This document shows, piece after piece, positions 7,352-14,069 of a stretch of DNA of 14,897 bases. Origin of the DNA: SKGA01 sp051819745 (GTDB taxonomy: Archaea > Nanobdellota > Nanobdellia > Woesearchaeales > SKGA01); contig JBNJGO010000022.1 of the NCBI GenBank assembly GCA_051819745.1, positions 1 to 14,897 on the forward strand, written 5' to 3'. A program made the translations under genes and the position numbers. The stretch's first letter is position 1; the number at the start of each line of letters is the position of its first letter. The notes under the pieces are model-generated. The model did no database searches and was not told the origin of the DNA. It saw only the letters and a list, made by a program, of their open reading frames with translations.

Positions 7352-7873
7352 ATGAAAAAACAATACATATTATTATTTTCACTTATTGTCCTGGTAGTGT
7401 CACTATCGGCATGCTCGATCTCAGAACTACCTATGGATAATTCTTCAACGACTAGTAATAACCTTACTTCGGGCCAAGACTTTAATTTTTCTTCTCTGGA
7501 AAAAGAATGTGAACATAATAATGGAACTTGGCTTTCAGAACACGCTGAATGTGAAGGAATACCTGAGTCAACCTGTCAAGAGATGGGTGGTTATTTTAAT
7601 GAATGTGCCTCTGCATGTAGACATGATCCTGAAGCAGAATTTTGTACTATGCAATGTGTTATAGTTTGTCAATTTAATGTTTCTGAAACTTCACAAGACC
7701 AACCTTCTTCAGGAATCGAAACTCATAATTGTACTCCTCGAGAGCTTGAATCACAAATGTGTACTAGAGAATATGATCCTGTCTGTGGTGATAACAACAA
7801 AACATATTCGAATGGTTGTGTGGCTTGTGGTTCTGGAGAAATATCTTCTTGGTCTGAAGGCGAATGCAAATAA
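7352..7873 (+). CDS. Cys-rich lipoprotein with C-terminal Kazal-type protease-inhibitor domain
   Basis: The 173-aa product starts with MKK, a hydrophobic stretch and the lipobox LSAC, so it should be exported and lipid-anchored at Cys21. A Ser/Thr/Asn linker follows. A first Cys-rich module has eight cysteines (53, 67, 75, 85, 89, 98, 102, 106) including GGYFNECASACR; I do not know a name for it. The last module has six cysteines at 127, 137, 145, 156, 159 and 172, with CTREYDPVCGDNNKTYSNGC inside it. The spacing C-x7-C-x10-C-x2-C-x12-C and the YDPVCG...TYSN signature are those of Kazal inhibitors of serine proteases. It would act outside the cell, perhaps protecting it from proteases. An in-frame ATG at 7340 would add four residues and better fits the TATA spacing; I prefer 7352 because it gives a normal signal peptide. 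Confidence 0.85.
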   Translation: MKKQYILLFSLIVLVVSLSACSISELPMDNSSTTSNNLTSGQDFNFSSLEKECEHNNGTWLSEHAECEGIPESTCQEMGGYFNECASACRHDPEAEFCTMQCVIVCQFNVSETSQDQPSSGIETHNCTPRELESQMCTREYDPVCGDNNKTYSNGCVACGSGEISSWSEGECK

Positions 7874-7913
7874 AAAATATTTATTACTGTCCAGTGATTA
7901 AAAAAACAAAACA

Positions 7914-7921
7914 TTTATATA
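7914..7921 (+). promoter_or_regulatory. TATA box of the GH18 gene
   Basis: TTTATATA is centred about 27 bases before ATG 7945, with A-rich sequence directly upstream as expected for the TFB-binding element. The transcript would start at or next to the start codon. No Shine-Dalgarno is seen. Confidence 0.65.
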
Positions 7922-7944
7922 CTAGCTTTCACATAATGTAGTAC

Positions 7945-9735
7945 ATGGACTTCGAAAAAACCACTGGTCTCGAGGATTTTCTTAAAAAAACCAATAAGAA
8001 GACTGTTTCCTCGTTTAAAAAAGAAACTCGACCCCTCCTAGATGCCTTTGAATGGAAACGAGCTGGAAAATCAGCACTCAAAGGGATTCTTGCGCTTGGA
8101 ACTTCAAGTCTTTATAATGGTACTCGACTAGTCGCACATAATGTGAGGGGTGCGGGCGCTGCAGGCGAATATATTCACAAACACATTCCCTCTACAAAGA
8201 AAAAAATAGGATTTGGAGCATCACTCATCTCTGCAACACTTCTCTCATATGGTCTTTCTCATTTTAATGAACTTACCCAACCAACTCCTTTCCAACAACT
8301 TGATTCTCATCTTGAAATAATTGCCTCAACTGACTCTGACAAACGACTGAAAGACGATACCAAAACCTTTGTTGTCAATGACGGTGAAAAAATACACTTT
8401 AACATGGAATATGCTAGCAAAACACTCGAGCTAACTGATTCAGTACTTCTTGATTATCAACTAGTCAAAGGACTACAACGCATCGACCTCGGAGAACGAA
8501 AGATTCCTGCAAACACTCCAATATATGGTTTTTTCGAACGAAACGACGACTTAGAAAACACTGTTTCAGAAGCTCAAATCAATCCTCTCCTTGAAGGGAG
8601 GCCTAATAAGTCATATTCTTTTCTAGTCACTGTCTCAAAAGATGATTCGACACTTGCAAAAACATACCTTGAAAACACTCATCGATATAAATTCTCTTTT
8701 CCAGAACAAAACGTCTCAACAACAACGGACAATACCTCAAGCTTACTATCTCGTTGTATTGACTTTGGATCAGAACTATTTGATGTTCACAAGAAACAAG
8801 TATTCTACTATAAACAACAATTCACTGATACTGCAATCGACAAATCATCGCTTGAAGTGGCAGATTATTTCCACCCTCACTTTTTTGATGTGCAATCTGG
8901 CGATGATGCATATATTCTTATTTCAAGAGGTGCTGATCTTATCGAATCATACGATCAGAAATGCTCTGCGACAAACACTAAACACCTTCCTATGATTTCA
9001 ATATTTCACAAAGATGCCTTTCTCGATGTTTATGCTAACAAAACAGCATTCGCACAACAACTCGCTGACTACGAAACACAATTTGACCTTGATGGGTTCG
9101 CACTTGATATAGAAAGCACTTCACTTAAAAAAGACCACTCTGATAAACTCGTTGAAGTGGTTAAAGAAGTGAACGAACACATTAATGGTGAACTTGTTGT
9201 TGCAACATCAGCAAAATACACTGATGAAACGGCTTCATACCCTCACCACGCATTTTATGATATCGGCGAACTAGAACCGCACGTCGATTATGTGCATATG
9301 ATGGGCTATGATTACAACTACACGCAAGCAGGACCTTCTGTTCGAAACGTTGATGAAATAGTATCTTATTTCAAACAAGAACTAGATGATGATTCGAAAT
9401 TCGTTTGGCTCAGCCCCGGATATGGTAAATCATTTTACAAATCATCTCATAAACCCCAAGGAACAATAAGTTTTCGAAACCTTGATGTGTTTACCTCTCG
9501 AACTGATAAGCCAATGGAATATGTTGGCGAAAAATATCCTTTCGATCTCAAGATTTATTCTTACTTGAAAGACAGAACTCCAGTGGTAGTGTATGCTCAG
9601 AATAGAACCACTATCAACAACGTCCGTGATTTCCTCGACTCGCAAGACATAACAAACCATGGATTGTGGAGAACATCTAATATAACTCTTGGAGTGAATG
9701 AAGATGCTAAAAAATGGAAATACTCTCTTGAATAG
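7945..9735 (+). CDS. Membrane-anchored GH18-family glycosidase (chitinase / YaaH-like)
   Basis: The 596-aa protein has a Lys-rich N-terminal region (1-87), a membrane segment at about 88-105 (IGFGASLISATLLSYGL), an uncharacterised 180-residue region, and from about residue 285 a TIM-barrel of the glycoside hydrolase 18 type. Support: the strand-4 signature DGFALDIE at 383-390 with proton donor Glu390 and Asp388, HMMGYDYN at 452-459 matching the MxYD of strand 6, and GLWRTSN near the end, where GH18 barrels carry a conserved Trp. In the DxDxE motif the first Asp is Ala386; spore-germination-type members often have Asn there. Positive residues before the membrane segment suggest that the barrel faces outward. 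It would cut or bind N-acetylglucosamine-containing glycans on its own or another cell's surface. The role is inferred; family assignment is good. Confidence 0.82.
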   Translation: MDFEKTTGLEDFLKKTNKKTVSSFKKETRPLLDAFEWKRAGKSALKGILALGTSSLYNGTRLVAHNVRGAGAAGEYIHKHIPSTKKKIGFGASLISATLLSYGLSHFNELTQPTPFQQLDSHLEIIASTDSDKRLKDDTKTFVVNDGEKIHFNMEYASKTLELTDSVLLDYQLVKGLQRIDLGERKIPANTPIYGFFERNDDLENTVSEAQINPLLEGRPNKSYSFLVTVSKDDSTLAKTYLENTHRYKFSFPEQNVSTTTDNTSSLLSRCIDFGSELFDVHKKQVFYYKQQFTDTAIDKSSLEVADYFHPHFFDVQSGDDAYILISRGADLIESYDQKCSATNTKHLPMISIFHKDAFLDVYANKTAFAQQLADYETQFDLDGFALDIESTSLKKDHSDKLVEVVKEVNEHINGELVVATSAKYTDETASYPHHAFYDIGELEPHVDYVHMMGYDYNYTQAGPSVRNVDEIVSYFKQELDDDSKFVWLSPGYGKSFYKSSHKPQGTISFRNLDVFTSRTDKPMEYVGEKYPFDLKIYSYLKDRTPVVVYAQNRTTINNVRDFLDSQDITNHGLWRTSNITLGVNEDAKKWKYSLE

Positions 9736-9751
9736 TTTTTTATTTTTTTTT
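9736..9751 (+). terminator. T-tract terminator between converging genes
   Basis: T6, one A, then T9 follow immediately after the GH18 stop codon and fill nearly the whole gap to the converging minus-strand gene. This is the strongest U-tract in the window and a good archaeal termination signal for the plus-strand transcript. Confidence 0.6.
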
Positions 9752-9753
9752 CA

Positions 9754-10284
9754 CTAGTCTGTGTTGTCAAGATATGAGGTGTTATTTATTTCTTTCACTT
9801 GAATATATTTTCTCTTATTAATACAACTTATCGATGCATTATCAATACGTAATCGAAACCACCAATTACTGGGTTCACATTTCATTGCTTTTGATAAAAA
9901 ATAACGAATCAGATTGCCATGTATGAATACAGCAATAGTTCCTTCTTGAGCAATAAGCATTTCATACATGTCATCAGCTCTTTTTCGATCATATTCTTCT
10001 CGTGCTTTTGGAGTTCCTTCTCGAGTAGGTCCGCCGACAAGCACACGGTAAATTTCTCTTAGTTTTTTACTAGTAACAACGTCTACTTTATCATTAATAA
10101 TATGAAGATAAGGTTTGAGGGTTTGCTTTGCTCGAAGCATATCACTTACAAACACCTTATCAATATTTTTTCCCTTCAAATATGTTGCAAGTTGTTTCGC
10201 TTGCCGTTCACCTTCAAAAGTAAGTTCCGCATCTTCACTTTCCTTTTCTTTTTGTCCGTGTCTAATAAGAATGAGTTGAACCAT
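9754..10284 (-). CDS. Histidine phosphatase superfamily protein (phosphoglycerate-mutase-like)
   Basis: The 176-aa protein begins MVQLILIRHGQ, the hallmark of the histidine phosphatase superfamily, with phospho-acceptor His9 next to Arg8. LTFEGERQAKQLA and VFVSDMLRAKQT (Arg51) follow in the standard order, Glu77 in LREIY is the likely acid, and FIHGNLIRYF contains the second His122. It would remove phosphate from a small metabolite or protein; the substrate cannot be read from sequence. The length fits the compact SixA/CobC/GpmB-like members. An upstream in-frame ATG at 10299 exists, but 10284 is preferred because the protein then starts directly before the first strand and the TATA box lies about 27 bases away. 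It converges on the GH18 gene. Confidence 0.88.
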   Translation of the reverse strand: MVQLILIRHGQKEKESEDAELTFEGERQAKQLATYLKGKNIDKVFVSDMLRAKQTLKPYLHIINDKVDVVTSKKLREIYRVLVGGPTREGTPKAREEYDRKRADDMYEMLIAQEGTIAVFIHGNLIRYFLSKAMKCEPSNWWFRLRIDNASISCINKRKYIQVKEINNTSYLDNTD

Positions 10285-10300
10285 GAGTATTCTCAACACT

Positions 10301-10320
10301 ATATAATTTATAAATTATAT
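10301..10320 (-). promoter_or_regulatory. Perfect 20-bp AT-only palindrome serving as TATA region
   Basis: The 20 bases from 10301 to 10320 are their own reverse complement and contain only A and T (centre TTTATAAA, 10307-10314). The centre is about 27 bases upstream of the minus-strand ATG at 10284, the position of an archaeal TATA box. Because it is symmetric it could bind TBP in either direction or a dimeric regulator. Confidence 0.55.
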
Positions 10321-10509
10321 GTTGATATTATTTACTGAAAGTATTATGCGAAACATATGTTTGTGGCCAATATAACACAAATACTATTATTTTTCTGTTA
10401 TCACTTAAAAATAAAGAAAAATTTATAAGCTCTGTTCTGTTTTATTACTATATATTATTGTACCAAATAACAGTGCATACTTATTGCATTCGTTTAAAAT
10501 ATTCTAGCT
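10321..10509 (+). promoter_or_regulatory. Intergenic region and promoter of the PolB-like gene
   Basis: This stretch has no convincing gene. It holds a 12-bp palindrome AAACATATGTTT (10351-10362), a short inverted repeat TTTGTG (10360-10365) with CACAAA (10376-10381), and GAAAAATTTATAAG with TATA box TTTATAAG at 10422-10429, preceded by a purine-rich element. That box would give a transcript starting near 10451 and a leader of about 58 bases. Further AT boxes at 10449-10459 and 10493-10503 are less well placed. No Shine-Dalgarno is seen before ATG 10510. Confidence 0.4.
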
Positions 10510-13434
10510 ATGACTCTCGAAGAACATATTATTTCGGATGTTGCTGAAAAAAAAGGCAAACTTCATGTACATATTTTCAATCTGGGCAATATTTATTGTG
10601 ATTGGACACATGAATTTACCACTAGGATCCTTGATAAAAATAAAAAAGAAAAACAACAACTTCTCAATGATCTCGCAATCGATCCAATCCTTTCAAACAC
10701 AGTATTTTTTGAAAGTGGAATGCTGAGAAAAAAAAATGGAGAGCAAATTTTTGATTCAGTCACACTTCAAGCTTCGCCATCACTCTCAACATATCTTAAA
10801 GAAAAATATCCTGATAATAAATATCGTCAATCAAAAAAACAAACAAATAAAAGTATATTTATTACTCAAGGTTATACTGATTTTATGCGAGAACAGTTTG
10901 CAAATCCGAGCACAATAGTTACTCTTGACGCCACACTCAACCATTTACTTTCTCATATCAAAACATACAATAACACTCAACAAAACATACAAGAAGATAT
11001 TGCCAAGATATTTTCTGATAAAAACAAAGGTTATGGAACAACTACTTTTAGACGCCTTGATAAAACATACTTTTCTATTTCTGATGATAAGACTCGAGAT
11101 AAAACTCTCAAAACTCAAGGATACACTAAACACCTCACTAATACTATTCTTGCCAAAAGAAAAGAGATTAATAACACAAAAAAAACTATCGATGATATCA
11201 TACAATCAGAACATGATATGAGATTAGAAGTAAATGAAAAATCTCGAAAACTAGAATTACACTTGACTTCAACCAAACGAATAAATCCTCTTCGAAGCAT
11301 GACATATGATGATGCGATGAAACAAAAATGGTTGTTTTTTGACATTGAAATACCTTTATTCAGACATGAAAATCCTGAAGTTAGTTGGGTAGGTATGAAT
11401 TATTATGATCGAGGAAAATTACATAAGGAAATGCACACGCTACACGATGTTGGTACAACAGCATTCAAAGGATATCGCATGCACGTTTATCATTCTCAAC
11501 AAGAACTTATCGATGGAGTTGCACGCTCAATCCAAAATAATAATCCTTACTTTTGTAGTGCATACAATGGAAAATTTGATTTTTTGAAATTGCGAGAAGG
11601 AGGTTCCTTTCCAATCGGAGACCAACAATCAACGCCTCTTCAAACAGTTGCAACACCTTTTCTTGAACGAATTGATGTACGAGGTAGAGAAGTCATTGAT
11701 TTACTACGCTGGGCACAACTCGTTTATGATTTTTTACCAAATAAAAAATTAGAACTTGTTTCTAGAACTGCACTGCCAAAAAAATCATTTGAAAAATCTA
11801 TCTCTTACGATGAAATGGAAACTTTAGAACTTCAAGCAAAACAGGCAACATCTTTTGAAGAGCAAAAACGAGCATCACGAATAATAGCTGATTATCTTGT
11901 TGGTGACGTTGATATTATGCCGGATCTTTTCACCAGCGATGATTTTCAAACAACTCTTAAACATAATACTCGATTAGCGCAAGACTTTAACGTACCTTTA
12001 TCTTGGTTATTTTATTCGCCGAGAACGTTAAATATTGCACAAAAAAGAGAATATAAAAAACGATTGGGTGTTGATATGGATCAAGTTAAATTCCTTCGAT
12101 CCGGATCTCGAGAACAACATTCTCAAAACAAACAACTATTTAGGGAGTATTTAACAAAACAAGCAAACATACAATCAAATCCTGGAATATATTCTAATGT
12201 TCATTTAGGATACTTAAAATATGGTCATAAATTAAAACATTTTATCTACAAACAATTTCCTCAAGCAAAATATTTATTCAACAAAAAACCAACAGCAAGC
12301 TTTGAAAACAATCTCTTTGGAAGATTCGGAAATGCTCTTGCAGATTTTTTAACAGCGGATTTTATCCAACTCAAAACAGATCGCATGAACTTCTCAAAAG
12401 AATTATCTGATCGTGGCATTAACAAAGCATCGTTTCTTTCTATACAAGGATTATATCGTTATAATAAGCAACCTCAAAAAGTTCGTTCTTTCATAGATCA
12501 ACAGTTCTCATCTTTTCAAGATTTTCAAACAATTATTGACAAATGGTATTCTCTCCAAAAACAAGAACGACAATTTAATGCACAATACAGTCCAATTTCA
12601 AAATATCATGATCCTCGAGATGTTAAAAGTGCCGATCATTATATTGAACAAATACTTTTAGGAATAAACACTTCGATACAACAATTTGCAAAAGACAATG
12701 GAATTTCATTACTTCACCAACAAGGACCTTATATTTATTTTCAAGGAGATGTTTCGCAATCAACAACTCCTCAAGCTTTTATCCAACACATCCCTCGAGC
12801 TATTATTTCAAAAGAATTACAACGAACAAAACAAAATAATGAAGGAAAACAACGCATATTTTATAGGGTTGATTCCATATCGAAAGGAATGAAACTTGTT
12901 GATCACGCTACTTTTAACCTTGCTCTTTTTGAGAGAAATAGTGTTGGTGCATTTCTAGAGCACTGTCTTGAACGAGATTATGATAAAGCAGTCTCAACAT
13001 TAGAACTTATGACTTTGAAATTGAACACAAAACAAGTCAACAAAAAAGATTTGGTATGGTATACCACAGGAAAAGATCGATATAGTGCTTTTGAAAAAGG
13101 AAAAAAAACATATTTCCATACTCATCTAACGCCTGCCTTAAAAAAAACATTAGACTATGAAAATAAAACTATATTATTTGATGCTTCTCGAGGTCTTGAT
13201 TACTATGTTGATACAATACATGGAAATGATGAAAAAATATATTTCAAATCTATTAATGATGTCGAACCTGACTTTTCACTTTACAATCAACGTCATAAAA
13301 ACAGAGTGCTTTCTTGGGCGTATCATTTAATTGGTCCAACTGTTTTAGAACTGTTTAATGATGGTGTTCCAACATTATTTTCGCAATTTGATTCTTTTCA
13401 AGCAACAAAAAATCTTCAGGATAAAGAATTTTAA
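10510..13434 (+). CDS. Family B DNA polymerase homolog with intact exonuclease and inactivated polymerase site
   Basis: The 974-aa protein has an N-terminal part of about 270 residues that I do not recognise, then a DEDDy exonuclease with all motifs: Exo I FFDIE (D278, E280), Exo II NGKFDF (N353, F356, D357), Exo III YLVGD (Y462, D466). The rest follows the order of a PolB palm and fingers. PGIYSNVHLGYLKYGHKL aligns with the motif A region, where the Asp of DxxSLYPS is missing (Gly567/Tyr568). ASFENNLFGRFGN (from about 596) aligns with motif B KxxxNSxYG, with the Lys lost and NS to NN. LLHQQGPYIYF (from 734) aligns with VxYGDTDSxxV of motif C, both Asp replaced. It should bind primer-template DNA and trim 3' ends but not polymerise. 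Inactivated PolB homologs are known in archaea; this one combines the dead palm with an intact exonuclease. The gene stands alone. Confidence 0.72.
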   Translation: MTLEEHIISDVAEKKGKLHVHIFNLGNIYCDWTHEFTTRILDKNKKEKQQLLNDLAIDPILSNTVFFESGMLRKKNGEQIFDSVTLQASPSLSTYLKEKYPDNKYRQSKKQTNKSIFITQGYTDFMREQFANPSTIVTLDATLNHLLSHIKTYNNTQQNIQEDIAKIFSDKNKGYGTTTFRRLDKTYFSISDDKTRDKTLKTQGYTKHLTNTILAKRKEINNTKKTIDDIIQSEHDMRLEVNEKSRKLELHLTSTKRINPLRSMTYDDAMKQKWLFFDIEIPLFRHENPEVSWVGMNYYDRGKLHKEMHTLHDVGTTAFKGYRMHVYHSQQELIDGVARSIQNNNPYFCSAYNGKFDFLKLREGGSFPIGDQQSTPLQTVATPFLERIDVRGREVIDLLRWAQLVYDFLPNKKLELVSRTALPKKSFEKSISYDEMETLELQAKQATSFEEQKRASRIIADYLVGDVDIMPDLFTSDDFQTTLKHNTRLAQDFNVPLSWLFYSPRTLNIAQKREYKKRLGVDMDQVKFLRSGSREQHSQNKQLFREYLTKQANIQSNPGIYSNVHLGYLKYGHKLKHFIYKQFPQAKYLFNKKPTASFENNLFGRFGNALADFLTADFIQLKTDRMNFSKELSDRGINKASFLSIQGLYRYNKQPQKVRSFIDQQFSSFQDFQTIIDKWYSLQKQERQFNAQYSPISKYHDPRDVKSADHYIEQILLGINTSIQQFAKDNGISLLHQQGPYIYFQGDVSQSTTPQAFIQHIPRAIISKELQRTKQNNEGKQRIFYRVDSISKGMKLVDHATFNLALFERNSVGAFLEHCLERDYDKAVSTLELMTLKLNTKQVNKKDLVWYTTGKDRYSAFEKGKKTYFHTHLTPALKKTLDYENKTILFDASRGLDYYVDTIHGNDEKIYFKSINDVEPDFSLYNQRHKNRVLSWAYHLIGPTVLELFNDGVPTLFSQFDSFQATKNLQDKEF

Positions 13435-13450
13435 ATTATTTTAAGCTATA

Positions 13451-14026
13451 TTATCTAAACACTTCTTCAATCGTTTCTGAAAAAATCCTGTAAATTCTTC
13501 GATTAGAAAATGGTTTCATCTTTTCTTTAATACTTCTATAATACCATTCCTTTTCTTCCTTACTCGCATTAAAATGAGACCAGATATCTTTTTCACCGCC
13601 GAGAATATCATCATGTAAACTCATTAAATTAGACAATTTATCGGCGAGAAACACGAGCAATTCACGATCACTTGCAGAAGATAACAAGTTTATAGAGTGT
13701 GTTTTTCGATCTTTCCAGGTTCGTCTTTGATTGTCGACAGTACTATCATAGGTATTTCCTGGTTCCGTACAAAAATTGACAAGTGAATATACCTCTTCTC
13801 CAAATTCAGTCTTTAGTTCTTGTGCAGAATAAGTTGTTTCTTCAAGCGTATCGTGAAGTAAACCTGCGCAGATCATATTCTCATCATCAGTCTCATACAT
13901 TAAATGTTTCATAACATCAAGAATATGTACAAAGTAAGGAATCTTGCGGACTTTCCTGAACTGTCCATGGTGACATTCATAAGCTCTCATCATAGCTTGT
14001 TCGATTTTATTAATCGGTACAGTCAT
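13451..14026 (-). CDS. Stand-alone SpoT/MESH1-like HD-domain phosphohydrolase
   Basis: The 191-aa protein is a single HD domain. HHGQFRKVRKIPYFVH at 19-34 and ICAGLLHDTLEET at 52-64 follow the pattern of (p)ppGpp hydrolases of the SpoT/MESH1 type (HRGQxRK...PYxxH, LLHDTVEDT). Metal ligands would be His34, His58, Asp59 and Asp129, the last in FLADKLSNL with Asn133. ELKTEFGEEVYSLV matches the FGxxVxxLV helix of the same family. The catalytic Glu-Asp pair is Glu62-Glu63, a conservative change. There is no synthetase, TGS or ACT domain, so it is a small hydrolase acting on an alarmone or another nucleotide. It has its own TATA box and lies 43 bases downstream of the GT20 gene. It converges on the PolB-like gene with only 16 bases between them. 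Confidence 0.82.
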   Translation of the reverse strand: MTVPINKIEQAMMRAYECHHGQFRKVRKIPYFVHILDVMKHLMYETDDENMICAGLLHDTLEETTYSAQELKTEFGEEVYSLVNFCTEPGNTYDSTVDNQRRTWKDRKTHSINLLSSASDRELLVFLADKLSNLMSLHDDILGGEKDIWSHFNASKEEKEWYYRSIKEKMKPFSNRRIYRIFSETIEEVFR

Positions 14027-14049
14027 ATTGTTTTTTCAGAATTAATTTG

Positions 14050-14059
14050 TTTAAATATA
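14050..14059 (-). promoter_or_regulatory. TATA box of the HD phosphohydrolase gene
   Basis: Read on the minus strand, TATATTTAAA is centred about 28 bases upstream of the ATG at 14026, giving a leaderless transcript. It lies in the 43-base gap to the upstream GT20 gene, so the HD gene can be expressed independently of it. Confidence 0.6.
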
Positions 14060-14069
14060 TTTCTATGTT

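Noticed and set aside
9443..9660. Minus-strand ORFs inside the GH18, helicase and PolB-like genes
   Set aside because: They lie wholly inside well-supported genes, show no domain pattern and have no promoter of their own.
10282..10299. ATG 10299 as start of the histidine phosphatase
   Set aside because: It lies next to the TATA box and before the expected transcript start; ATG 10284 begins exactly at the first beta strand.
12733..12762. IYFQGDVSQS in the PolB-like protein as a surviving motif C (YGDTDS)
   Set aside because: Only one Asp is present and the preceding LLHQQGPYIYF fits the motif C strand-turn-strand context better; in either alignment the Asp pair is missing.
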